Below are positions 8,184-15,732 of a stretch of 64,000 nt of DNA, in pieces. The DNA is taken from contig DATNBR010000018.1 in NCBI GenBank assembly GCA_035571875.1, positions 1 to 64,000 on the forward strand, written 5' to 3'. Position 1 is the stretch's first letter. Every line of letters starts with the position of its first letter. A program made the position numbers and the translations under genes. The stretch is from Parafrigoribacterium_A sp035571875 (GTDB lineage: Bacteria > Actinomycetota > Actinomycetes > Actinomycetales > Microbacteriaceae). The notes under the pieces were generated by a model. It was not told where the DNA came from. It saw only the letters and a list, made by a program, of their open reading frames with translations, and did not search any database.

Positions 8184-9727
8184 CCGAGGTTCCTCCGCAG
8201 GAGACCGTGGTCGTGCCCCCCGTCGCGGCCGCGCTCACAGACGGCCAGTGGCATCGACTCCATCCCGCATCCCCGCTGCTGAGGGGTGGTATCGCGCTCA
8301 TCGCGATTCTCGGTGTCGTGGTAGCGAACCTGCGCGAGCGTCTCGTCTCGCTGTTCATCCCGCGTTTCGACGAGGGCGGTGACCCCGTCGATTACGTGCT
8401 CGACCACGGGCTTGTGCTGCAGGCCCTCGTCGTGATCGTCGTGCTGCTGATCCTGTTCATCGCCGGCTTCTACCTCTCCTGGCGCATGCACACCTTCCGC
8501 ATCACGAACGAGGTCGTGGAGGTGCGATCGGGCATCCTGTTTCGCACGAATCGCAAGGCCAGGCTCGACCGCATCCAGGGCATCAACATCGTGCGACCGT
8601 TCTTTGCGCGCCTGTTCGGCGCGGCGAAGCTCGAGGTCAACCAGGCCGGGCAGAACAGCAACCTGCAGCTCTCCTACCTGGGCTCCAGTGCAGCGGATGA
8701 TCTCCGCCGCGAGATCCTGCGCCTCGCCTCAGGCACACGGCTGGCCGAGCAGCGCGCGGCGGCCGCCACTCCGCAGGGACTCCTCGATCGCCGCGTGGCC
8801 GAACTCCTCGCCCCAGAACTCGACCCGAACCTCGCGCCGCCGGAATCGGTGGTGAAGATCCACCTCGGCCGGCTCGTCGGATCGATGGTGTTCAGCGAGA
8901 GCACGCTCATCCTCGTGCTCGCCCTCATCGGCGGCGGAATCTGGATCGGCACGACAGGCAAGTTCTACGCGCTGATCTTCGCCCTGCCGAGCCTGCTCGG
9001 CTTCTTCAGCTTCTATGCGAGGCGCTTCACCAAGTCGCTGCGCTACACCATCGCCGGCACGCCCGATGGCGTGCGCGTCGGCTATGGCCTCTTCTCCACG
9101 AGCAATGAGACACTGCCTCCCGGCCGCATCCACTCCGTGCAGGTTCGCCAGTCGCTGCTGTGGCGCCCGGCCGGCTGGTGGGAGGTGCGCGTGAACGTGG
9201 CCAGCCACTCCTCGAATAAGGGCGCCGACGGCCGCGCCAACACGACCATCCTGCCGGTCGGTAGCTTCGACGATGCGGCTCGGGTCGTGGCGCTCGTGCT
9301 GCCCGGCTTCGAACTGCCGAACTTTCCGCGGGTCGCGCCCGACGACGGCTTCACCAATTCGCCTCGCCGGGCCGCCTGGCTGCGGCCGTTCTCGTGGCGG
9401 CGAAACGGCTTCGCCAGTGCACCGGACTGGCTGCTGCTGCGCCGGGGTGCCATCTGGCGACAGCTCGTGATCGTGCCGCAACCGCGACTGCAGAGCGTCG
9501 CGCTCAGCCAGGGCCCGGTGCTGCGAATGCTTCGCCTCGCCGCGATTCAACTGCACACGGTGTCCGGTCCCATCCGCGCCGAACTCGGCGCCATCGACCG
9601 GGATGCCGCACTCGCCTTCTTCGGTCATGTCGCGCAGGCGGCGGTCAGTTCCGCCCAGCGCGACACCTCGCACCGCTGGCGCTCCGGTGAGCAGCCAGGA
9701 CTGACCACCGGGGGTCTTCCCGCATGA
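8180..9727 (+). CDS. Membrane-flanked PH-domain protein, long (YdbT-like)
   Basis: 515 residues with a GTG start overlapping the previous stop. Hydrophobic segments lie at about 35-55, 78-105 and 240-290. PH-like domains follow each membrane block: the first around F-R-I-T-N-E-V-V-E-V-R-S-G, the second around Y-T-I-A-G-T-P-D-G-V-R-V-G-Y-G, and a third near the C terminus around W-L-L-L-R-R-G-A-I-W-R-Q. It forms a pair with the preceding short PH protein and is translationally coupled to the DUF2520 gene. Molecular function unknown. Confidence 0.85.
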   Translation: MTEVPPQETVVVPPVAAALTDGQWHRLHPASPLLRGGIALIAILGVVVANLRERLVSLFIPRFDEGGDPVDYVLDHGLVLQALVVIVVLLILFIAGFYLSWRMHTFRITNEVVEVRSGILFRTNRKARLDRIQGINIVRPFFARLFGAAKLEVNQAGQNSNLQLSYLGSSAADDLRREILRLASGTRLAEQRAAAATPQGLLDRRVAELLAPELDPNLAPPESVVKIHLGRLVGSMVFSESTLILVLALIGGGIWIGTTGKFYALIFALPSLLGFFSFYARRFTKSLRYTIAGTPDGVRVGYGLFSTSNETLPPGRIHSVQVRQSLLWRPAGWWEVRVNVASHSSNKGADGRANTTILPVGSFDDAARVVALVLPGFELPNFPRVAPDDGFTNSPRRAAWLRPFSWRRNGFASAPDWLLLRRGAIWRQLVIVPQPRLQSVALSQGPVLRMLRLAAIQLHTVSGPIRAELGAIDRDAALAFFGHVAQAAVSSAQRDTSHRWRSGEQPGLTTGGLPA

Positions 9728-10437
9728 GCACGCAGGAACGGTCGGGGCGGCTCGGAGTCGGCATCGTCGGTGCGGGCCTTGTCGGGCCGATCATTGGGGC
9801 GGCGCTCGCCGGCGCCGGCCACGCGATCGTGGGCATCTCTGCGATCTCGGAGGCGAGCAGGGAGCGCGCCGAGGCGATTCTGCCGGGAGTGCCGATACTC
9901 GAACTGCCGCAGGTGATCGAGCGCAGCGAGCTCGTGATCCTCGCCGTGCCCGCCGCTGAGCTCGCGCAACTCGTCGAGGGACTCGCCGCTACCCGCACCT
10001 GGCAGGCCGGCCAGCTCGTGTTGCACACCGCCGCGGCGTTCGGCACCGGCGTGCTCGCGCCCGCCATGGCGCAGGGCGCGATCCCGCTCGCCGTGCATCC
10101 GATCATGTCCTTCACCGGCACGACCATCGACCTGAGTCGCATGGTCGACAGCTTCTTCGCGGTCACCGCTCCCGCTCCCGTGCTACCCATCGGGCAGGCC
10201 CTCGTCGTGGAGATGGGCGGCGAACCGATCGTGGTGGAGGAATCGAACCGCGCCGCGTTCGCTGAGGCGATCTCGACCGCCGTGAGCTTCTCGACCGCGA
10301 TAGTCGACCAGGCGACCGGCATCCTCGCATCCATCGGCGTCGACGCACCGGGTAGGGTGCTCGGCCCGCTCGTGCGCTCCTCGGTCGAGAACGCGCTGGG
10401 TCGCGCATCCGGCTCGTCAGACTCCTCGCTGCTCTGA
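9724..10437 (+). CDS. Rossmann-fold / DUF2520 protein (possible ketopantoate-reductase-like)
   Basis: 237 residues. The N-terminal NAD(P)-binding motif G-I-V-G-A-G-L-V-G is at about 13-21, and V-I-L-A-V-P-A around 77-83 is typical of 6-phosphogluconate-dehydrogenase-like folds. The C-terminal helical DUF2520 domain carries H-P-I-M-S-F. It lies directly upstream of panC, a widespread actinobacterial arrangement. A role as NADPH-dependent reductase in pantothenate synthesis is an inference from fold and position, not shown. It begins four bases inside the previous gene. Confidence 0.82.
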   Translation: MSTQERSGRLGVGIVGAGLVGPIIGAALAGAGHAIVGISAISEASRERAEAILPGVPILELPQVIERSELVILAVPAAELAQLVEGLAATRTWQAGQLVLHTAAAFGTGVLAPAMAQGAIPLAVHPIMSFTGTTIDLSRMVDSFFAVTAPAPVLPIGQALVVEMGGEPIVVEESNRAAFAEAISTAVSFSTAIVDQATGILASIGVDAPGRVLGPLVRSSVENALGRASGSSDSSLL

Positions 10438-10464
10438 CCCGGCCCATCCTCTCTCCGCCGGATC

Positions 10465-10514
10465 GTTGGCGATTTTCGCCCTACCCGCCGTGGTTTAGGG
10501 CGGAAATCGCCAAC
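10465..10514. repeat. Inverted repeat between the DUF2520 gene and panC
   Basis: 19-base arms at 10465-10483 and 10496-10514 (GTTGGCGATTTTCGCCCTA against its complement, one mismatch) enclose a 12-base loop. No T-run follows, and panC starts 35 bases later. It could be a mobile palindrome or a weak attenuator. Confidence 0.7.
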
Positions 10515-10549
10515 AATCGGCTCCCTCTCCGGCCCGGTAACATCGGGGT

Positions 10550-11410
10550 GTGTCAGTTGCCGTAGCGGAGACCATCGCCGAGTTGCGCGCACGGCTCGCG
10601 CAGGCCCGGGCCGCCGGTCGCAGCGTCGCCCTCGTTCCGACCATGGGGGCACTTCACGAGGGTCACCTCGCACTCGTCGCACGGGCGCACGAGGTGGCGG
10701 ATGTGGTGGTCGTCTCGATCTTCGTCAACCCGCTGCAGTTCGGCCCGAGCGAGGATCTCGATCGCTACCCCCGCGACCTCGCCGCCGACCTCGCGAAACT
10801 CGACGGCGTCGATCACGTGTTCGCGCCCTCGGTCGGCGAGATGTATCCCGACGGGCCCTCTCAGACGCGCGTGGTCGCGGGTGAGATTGGGGCGCTCTAC
10901 GAGGGAGCGGCGCGAGCGGGCCACTTCGACGGAGTGCTCACCGTCGTCAACAAGCTCCTGGGCATCGTCGCCCCCGACGCCGTGGTGTTCGGCCAGAAGG
11001 ATGCGCAGCAGGTGTTCCTGGTGAAGCGCATGGTCGCCGATCTCAACGTTCCGGTCGCGGTCGAGGTGGTGCCGATCGTGCGTGAGGGCGACGGGCTCGC
11101 CCTGTCCAGCCGCAACCGGTATCTCTCTGCCGAGCAGCGTGCGGCAGCGCTGGGACTGTCGGCGGCGCTGGCTGCCGGGGCGGCATCCGCTGTCGGTGGG
11201 GCGGATGCGGTGCTCGAGGCAGCGAGGTCGGCGCTCGCCGCGCAGACACCGGCCTCGCGATCACTCGTTAAGCTGGACTATCTGGTCGTCGTCGACCCGC
11301 AGACCCTCCGTGCGGTCGACGCGGGGCATCGCGGCCAGGCCGTTGTTCTGATCGCCGCGACCGTGGGCACCACGCGACTGATCGACAACGCGACCATCCG
11401 GCTCGGCTGA
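10550..11410 (+). CDS. panC: Pantothenate synthetase
   Basis: ATP-dependent ligation of pantoate and beta-alanine in coenzyme A synthesis. It has 286 residues. The HIGH-like motif P-T-M-G-A-L-H-E-G-H is at about 30-39, then F-V-N-P-L-Q-F-G, V-F-G-Q-K-D-A-Q-Q for pantoate and ATP contacts, and a KMSKS-equivalent L-S-S-R-N-R-Y-L. GTG start; a second GTG two bases upstream is out of frame. panB and panD are not in the window. lysS follows 52 bases downstream. Confidence 0.96.
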   Translation: MSVAVAETIAELRARLAQARAAGRSVALVPTMGALHEGHLALVARAHEVADVVVVSIFVNPLQFGPSEDLDRYPRDLAADLAKLDGVDHVFAPSVGEMYPDGPSQTRVVAGEIGALYEGAARAGHFDGVLTVVNKLLGIVAPDAVVFGQKDAQQVFLVKRMVADLNVPVAVEVVPIVREGDGLALSSRNRYLSAEQRAAALGLSAALAAGAASAVGGADAVLEAARSALAAQTPASRSLVKLDYLVVVDPQTLRAVDAGHRGQAVVLIAATVGTTRLIDNATIRLG

Positions 11411-11462
11411 CCGCCTCCGGCCCCCTGACACCTGCCACCTTCGAACCGAGAGCGCGAACGAG

Positions 11463-13025
11463 ATGACCACACCACCGGCACACGACGCCGAGAGCGAGGC
11501 GACGGCTCTCGACATCGCGCGCGAGGACGCGGAGGCGCTAGAGGCAGAGGCGGCGTTCGAGGCCGAGGCCTCGCAGCAGATGCAGGTTCGACTCGGCAAG
11601 CGCGATCGCCTCATCGAATCCGGTGCCGGGGCCTATCCGGTGTCCTTGCCGATCACCACGACCATCGCCGAGACGCGCGCACGATTCGGCGAACTCGAGC
11701 CGGATGCCGCCACCGGCGAGATCGTCGGTCTCGCCGGCCGCATCGTTCACCTCCGCAACACGGGCAAGCTGTGCTTCGCGTCGCTGCAGTCCGGGGACGG
11801 ATCCCGCATCCAGGCCATGGTCTCGCTCGCGGTCGTCGGCGACGAGTCGCTCGAGTCGTGGAAGGACCTCGTCGACCTGGGCGACCACCTCTTCGTCTCC
11901 GGCGAGGTCGTAGCGAGTCGCCGCGGCGAGCTGTCGGTGATGGTGAAGGAGTGGCAGATCGCTACCAAGGCGCTTCGTCCGCTGCCGAACCTGCACACCG
12001 AGCTCAGCGAGGAGACGCGCGTCCGCGCCCGCTACCTCGACCTCATCGCACGCGAGGGTGCCAGGCAGATGGTGCGCAGCAGGGCGGCATCGGTTGCGTC
12101 CCTGCGCAGTACCTTCGCCGCGCACGGGTATGTGGAAGTCGAAACGCCGATGCTGCAGACCATGCACGGTGGAGCATCCGCCCGGCCCTTCATCACGCAC
12201 AGCAACGCCTTCGACACCGAGCTGTTCCTGCGGATCGCGCCGGAGCTGTTCCTGAAGCGCGCCGTGGTCGGCGGCATCGAGCGGGTGTTCGAGATCAACC
12301 GCAACTTCCGCAACGAGGGCGCGGACTCCACCCACTCGCCCGAGTTCGCGATGCTCGAGGCCTACCAGGCATACGGCGACTACAACCAGATGGCCGATCT
12401 CACCCAGGAGATGATCCAGAACGCCGCGATCGCCATCGGCGGCAGCATGGTCGTGACCTGGGCCGACGGCAGCGAGTACGACTTCGGCGGCGAGTGGGAC
12501 CGCGTGAGCATGTACGAGTCGCTGAGCGCAGCATCCGGCCGGTCGATCACCACCGGAACGTCAGTGGATGAGCTGGCCGCCCTCGCGGACTCGCTCGGCA
12601 TCGAGGTGAAGCAGGCCACCCACGGCAAGTATGTCGAGGAACTGTGGGAGCACTTCGTGAAGGGCGACCTCGAGCGGCCCACCTTCGTGATGGACTTCCC
12701 GGTCGACACCTCTCCGCTCGTGCGCGACCATCGCTCGAACCCCGGCATGGTCGAGAAGTGGGACCTGTACGTGCGCGGCTTCGAACTCGCCACCGGCTAT
12801 TCGGAGCTCGTCGACCCGGTCATCCAGCGCGAGCGCTTCATCGAGCAGGCCAAGCTCGGCGCGGCCGGTGACCTCGAGGCCATGCGGCTCGATGAGGAGT
12901 TCCTGCGAGCGCTCGAACACGGCATGCCGCCGTCAGGTGGCATGGGCATGGGCATCGACCGGCTGCTGATGGCTCTCACCGGGCTTGGCATCCGCGAGAC
13001 CATCCTGTTCCCCCTGGTGAAGTGA
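11463..13025 (+). CDS. lysS: Lysyl-tRNA synthetase, class II
   Basis: Charges tRNA-Lys. It has 520 residues. An alanine/glutamate-rich leader (about 1-45) precedes the OB-fold anticodon-binding domain (about 80-170). Class II motif 2 is seen as R-N-F-R-N-E-G-A-D-S-T-H-S-P-E-F and motif 3 as M-G-M-G-I-D-R-L-L-M near the C terminus. The leader is longer and more acidic than in E. coli, as in several actinobacterial forms. It is followed within seven bases by a tiny membrane-protein gene. Confidence 0.97.
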   Translation: MTTPPAHDAESEATALDIAREDAEALEAEAAFEAEASQQMQVRLGKRDRLIESGAGAYPVSLPITTTIAETRARFGELEPDAATGEIVGLAGRIVHLRNTGKLCFASLQSGDGSRIQAMVSLAVVGDESLESWKDLVDLGDHLFVSGEVVASRRGELSVMVKEWQIATKALRPLPNLHTELSEETRVRARYLDLIAREGARQMVRSRAASVASLRSTFAAHGYVEVETPMLQTMHGGASARPFITHSNAFDTELFLRIAPELFLKRAVVGGIERVFEINRNFRNEGADSTHSPEFAMLEAYQAYGDYNQMADLTQEMIQNAAIAIGGSMVVTWADGSEYDFGGEWDRVSMYESLSAASGRSITTGTSVDELAALADSLGIEVKQATHGKYVEELWEHFVKGDLERPTFVMDFPVDTSPLVRDHRSNPGMVEKWDLYVRGFELATGYSELVDPVIQRERFIEQAKLGAAGDLEAMRLDEEFLRALEHGMPPSGGMGMGIDRLLMALTGLGIRETILFPLVK

Positions 13026-13032
13026 GGATGCC

Positions 13033-13152
13033 GTGAGCGATCAGAAAGATCCGCGCAAGATCACGACGAACCGGTTGATTCTCTGGGTGCTGGTCGGGGG
13101 CTTCGCGCTGTACCTCATCGGCAGCGGAATCGTGGGGATCATCACCAAGTAG
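13033..13152 (+). CDS. Small single-pass membrane protein (39 aa)
   Basis: GTG start seven bases after lysS. The product is 39 residues: a charged head (MSDQKDPRKITTNR), then one hydrophobic helix (about 15-36) ending in T-K. Its tight spacing to lysS and its clean charge-then-helix design argue that it is real. The orientation would be N-terminus inside. Function unknown. Confidence 0.6.
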   Translation: MSDQKDPRKITTNRLILWVLVGGFALYLIGSGIVGIITK

Positions 13153-13194
13153 CCCCGCGGGCGACCACCCAGCCGCACCGCGTATCCTTGGGGC

Positions 13195-13371
13195 GTGAAC
13201 ACATTCTGGGACAGCTGGTTCTTCGTGCTGTTGCCGACCGTCCTTGTCGGTCTGATCTTCTGGTTCATCATGCGCGCCGTGATTCATGCCGACCGCACCG
13301 AGCGCAAGGTCTACGCCACGATCGAGGCCGAAGAGCGCGCACGCCTCGGCCAGCCCGCACCGAAGAAGTAA
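13195..13371 (+). CDS. Small membrane protein with cytoplasmic tail (58 aa)
   Basis: GTG start, 58 residues. One membrane helix (about 7-27) is followed by a basic and then acidic helical tail (H-A-D-R-T-E-R-K-V-Y-A-T-I-E-A-E-E-R-A-R). The stop touches the end of the convergent pirin gene with no spare bases. A likely -10-like TATCCT lies at 13182-13187, so it may have its own promoter. Function unknown. Confidence 0.6.
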   Translation: MNTFWDSWFFVLLPTVLVGLIFWFIMRAVIHADRTERKVYATIEAEERARLGQPAPKK

Positions 13372-14346
13372 CTATTCGCGAGGCCTGAGGCGCACGTTCG
13401 GCATCTCGGGCGCAGGCAGCGGCCTTCCGTCGTAGTCGCGCACGGCACCGAAACGACCAGCGACTGTGCCGCCCGCCACGACATCCGCCTGCCATTCGGC
13501 CCGGAACCGCACGATCTCGTCATGGCTGCGTCCGATGAAGTTCCACCACATCACGATGCTCTCGCCAAGCGGCGTGCCTCCGATGAGCAGCGCCCGCACG
13601 GGCGTCGCGCCCGCCTCGAGGCGCAGCGTGGAGCGGCCGGTGCCGAGGTAGCCGAGGTGCGACGGCTCGACTCGCTCACCCTGCACCCTCAGCTCGCCGG
13701 CATCCACGAGAACGCCGTGCTCGAAACCCTGGTCGATCGGCAGTTCCACGGATGCCCCGGCGGGCAGATCGAGCTGCGCGCCGACGAGCGGGCTGAAGGC
13801 CGTGGCCGGGGAGAGCTCGCCGAGCAGCGATCCGAGGAAGACCCGCAGCGTTGCCGCACCGAATCGCACCGGGGCGGGAACGTAGTGCTCGAACAGGGGA
13901 GCGGTGTGCCTCGTCGCGTCGGGCAGGGCCACCCAGAGCTGGGCGCCGTGCAGCACGGTTGTCTGTGCGGTCGACACCTCCGAGTGCTGGATGCCACGCC
14001 CCGCTGTCATGAGATTCAGTTCGCCCGGGCGCACCATCGCGTGGTGTCCCGCGCTGTCCCGGTGCTCGATCTCGCCCGCGAAGAGCCAGCTCACCGTTTG
14101 CAACCCGGTGTGCGGATGCGGGGGCACGACCATTCCGCCCGTCGCGGCCACGTCATCCGGCCCGTAGTGGTCGACGAAGCACCACGCGCCGATGAGGGAG
14201 CGGCGCCGCTGCGGCAGGGTGCGGCGCACGCCCATCGCGCGCGGGCCGCCGAGGGGAACGTCGCGCGGTTCGAGGATCTCGACGACGGCGTCGGTGCCGC
14301 CCGTGTCGACGACGAGCTCGAGCGGGTCCTTCTCCAGGTTGCTCAT
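13372..14346 (-). CDS. Pirin family protein
   Basis: 324 residues in a bicupin fold. The N-terminal cupin has the metal-binding set H-P-H-T-G-L-Q-T with later H and E residues (A-G-R-G-I-Q-H-S-E), as in iron-dependent pirins. The C-terminal Pirin_C domain contains G-T-P-L-G-E-S-I-V-M-W-W-N-F. Pirins act as redox-sensitive regulators or as quercetinase-like dioxygenases; the sequence does not decide which. It is divergent from the HutD-like gene. Confidence 0.9.
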   Translation of the reverse strand: MSNLEKDPLELVVDTGGTDAVVEILEPRDVPLGGPRAMGVRRTLPQRRRSLIGAWCFVDHYGPDDVAATGGMVVPPHPHTGLQTVSWLFAGEIEHRDSAGHHAMVRPGELNLMTAGRGIQHSEVSTAQTTVLHGAQLWVALPDATRHTAPLFEHYVPAPVRFGAATLRVFLGSLLGELSPATAFSPLVGAQLDLPAGASVELPIDQGFEHGVLVDAGELRVQGERVEPSHLGYLGTGRSTLRLEAGATPVRALLIGGTPLGESIVMWWNFIGRSHDEIVRFRAEWQADVVAGGTVAGRFGAVRDYDGRPLPAPEMPNVRLRPRE

Positions 14347-14398
14347 GCCGGGAGCCTAGCCCGGTGCCCCGCGCGACGAAAGAAGGGAGGATGGAGCC

Positions 14399-15082
14399 AT
14401 GGATTATGGCGTGCGGGTGCTGCGCTTCGCCGACTATCCGGTGGTGCCGTGGCGCAACGGCGGGGGAGTCACGCGCGAGGTCGCGGCATCGGCGGTTCCT
14501 CTGGCGAGCACCAATCGCGACCCGGCCGGCGATGAGCTGCCTCCGCTGCCGGCGCCGACACCGGCCTGGCGCATCAGCATGGCGACAGTCGATGCCGAGG
14601 TCTCGTTCTCGAACTTCACCGGGCTCACCCGCTGGCTCGGCGTCGTCGATGGCGCGGGTATCGAGCTGACGGTGGACGGGCAGATGTCGAGCCTGCGACC
14701 CGGGGAGACGTTCGGTCCGTTCGCTGGCGGGGCACCGGCATCCGCTCGACCGCTCGGCGGCGTGGCACTCGATCTCGGCCTGATCCTCGATCGCGCTCGC
14801 ACCCGTGGGGAGCTGAGCGCGGTCGGCGCGGGCGGGCGCGACATAGTCGGGCTCATCTGGTTCGTGGTGTCCCTCGTCGACGGGCTCGAGGTGAGTCTCA
14901 ACGGCACCCCTGTCGCTACGCTAGCGCGCCGCGACACCGCCGCCCTCGACCTGCGCACGGGGCCGATTGCCCACCTCTCGCTGGCCGCTCCCGCTGCTGC
15001 ATCCGATGTCACCCCCGCCCCGTTTGCATCCGCCCATGTCGCCTCCGCCCCGGTCGCCTACCTCGTCTCAATCGCGCCCTGA
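14399..15082 (+). CDS. HutD/Ves family protein
   Basis: 227 residues. The diagnostic N-terminal P-W-R-N-G-G-G-V-T-R-E and W-R-I-S-M-A-T-V motifs of the HutD (Ves) cupin family are present, followed by F-S-N-F-T-G-L-T-R-W. Family members are found in histidine-utilisation operons or as cold-response proteins in E. coli, with no settled enzymatic role. No hut gene is nearby. A GGGAGG site lies 7-12 bases before the ATG. The C-terminal 35 residues are a low-complexity alanine/proline tail. Confidence 0.85.
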   Translation: MDYGVRVLRFADYPVVPWRNGGGVTREVAASAVPLASTNRDPAGDELPPLPAPTPAWRISMATVDAEVSFSNFTGLTRWLGVVDGAGIELTVDGQMSSLRPGETFGPFAGGAPASARPLGGVALDLGLILDRARTRGELSAVGAGGRDIVGLIWFVVSLVDGLEVSLNGTPVATLARRDTAALDLRTGPIAHLSLAAPAAASDVTPAPFASAHVASAPVAYLVSIAP

Positions 15083-15122
15083 CTCGAGCGATTCGCTTCC
15101 CGCCACTCGTCGCCCGCCACCC

Positions 15123-15210
15123 GTCCCAAATGCAGGAGTTGCCTGCGTTTCACAGCCGGTGGTCCCCGAAATCTCGGGAAGTCACCCGCGTCGTCTCCTG
15201 CATTTGGGAC
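15123..15210. repeat. Intergenic stem-loop, GCAGGAGTT family
   Basis: Perfect 16-base arms at 15123-15138 and 15195-15210 (GTCCCAAATGCAGGAG and complement) enclose a second small stem (CCCGA-AATC-TCGGG). The sequence after the left arm, GCAGGAGTTGCCTGCG, matches arms of the elements near 22149, 49709 and 56621. No ORF or promoter was recognised in it. Confidence 0.7.
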
Positions 15211-15255
15211 ATCGGTGACAACGGATGCGGCGGCAGCCGGGCGGGGATGTCGCGG

Positions 15256-15454
15256 TCAGTCGGTGGGCGCGCGCACCAGCAGCTCGCCAACCTCGCAGTC
15301 GAGGGCGGCACAGATGGCGTTGAGCGTGGAGAAGCGGATGGCCTTCGCGCGGTCGTTCTTGAGGAGCGACAGGTTGACGATGCTCAGGTCGACCAGTTCG
15401 CTCAACCGCGTCAGCGTCCTCCCGCGCTTAACGGATATCGATAACTTTCGCCAT
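15256..15454 (-). pseudogene. Frameshifted small HTH regulator (YozG/YdzR-like)
   Basis: From an ATG at 15454 with a good CAGGAG site, translation gives MAKVIDIR and stops at 15428-15430. A shift of one frame restores about 56 residues typical of the small Cro/C1-type YozG family: K-R-G-R-T-L-T-R-L-S-E-L, then L-S-L-L-K-N-D-R-A-K-A-I-R-F-S-T-L, then C-A-A-L-D-C-E-V-G-E-L-L. Against the family about three residues are missing at the break, so a roughly 10-base deletion would explain it. It could instead be a sequencing error or a recoding event. Confidence 0.7.
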
Positions 15455-15487
15455 ATCTGGACTCCTGAGGTGCGCGCCAGCCGCGCG

Positions 15488-15565
15488 GAAAAGGAGGAGA
15501 AACCCAGGTGGGCGGCGCAAAACTTCCTCCTTTACATGCGGATGCCGCAATAGGTCCTCCTTTTC
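15488..15565. repeat. Inverted repeat upstream of clpC and the HTH remnant
   Basis: Perfect 11-base arms GAAAAGGAGGA (15488-15498) and TCCTCCTTTTC (15555-15565), with another CTTCCTCCTTT half in between. The rest of 15566-15732 is the clpC leader, in which nothing specific was recognised beyond the ribosome-binding site. Confidence 0.55.
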
Positions 15566-15732
15566 GGCCAGACTCACTCGCCCCAGACGTACCGTCCCGG
15601 GCCGGACGCGCTGAGTGCGCGCGCCGCAGGCGCCCCGGTCACGCCTAGGGCGAACACTCGCCAATTGCCCGGCTCGCCTCGTTACTCTCGATGTATCGGC
15701 ACCACACCGCCACGGTGCCTGAGGAGTCAGAA

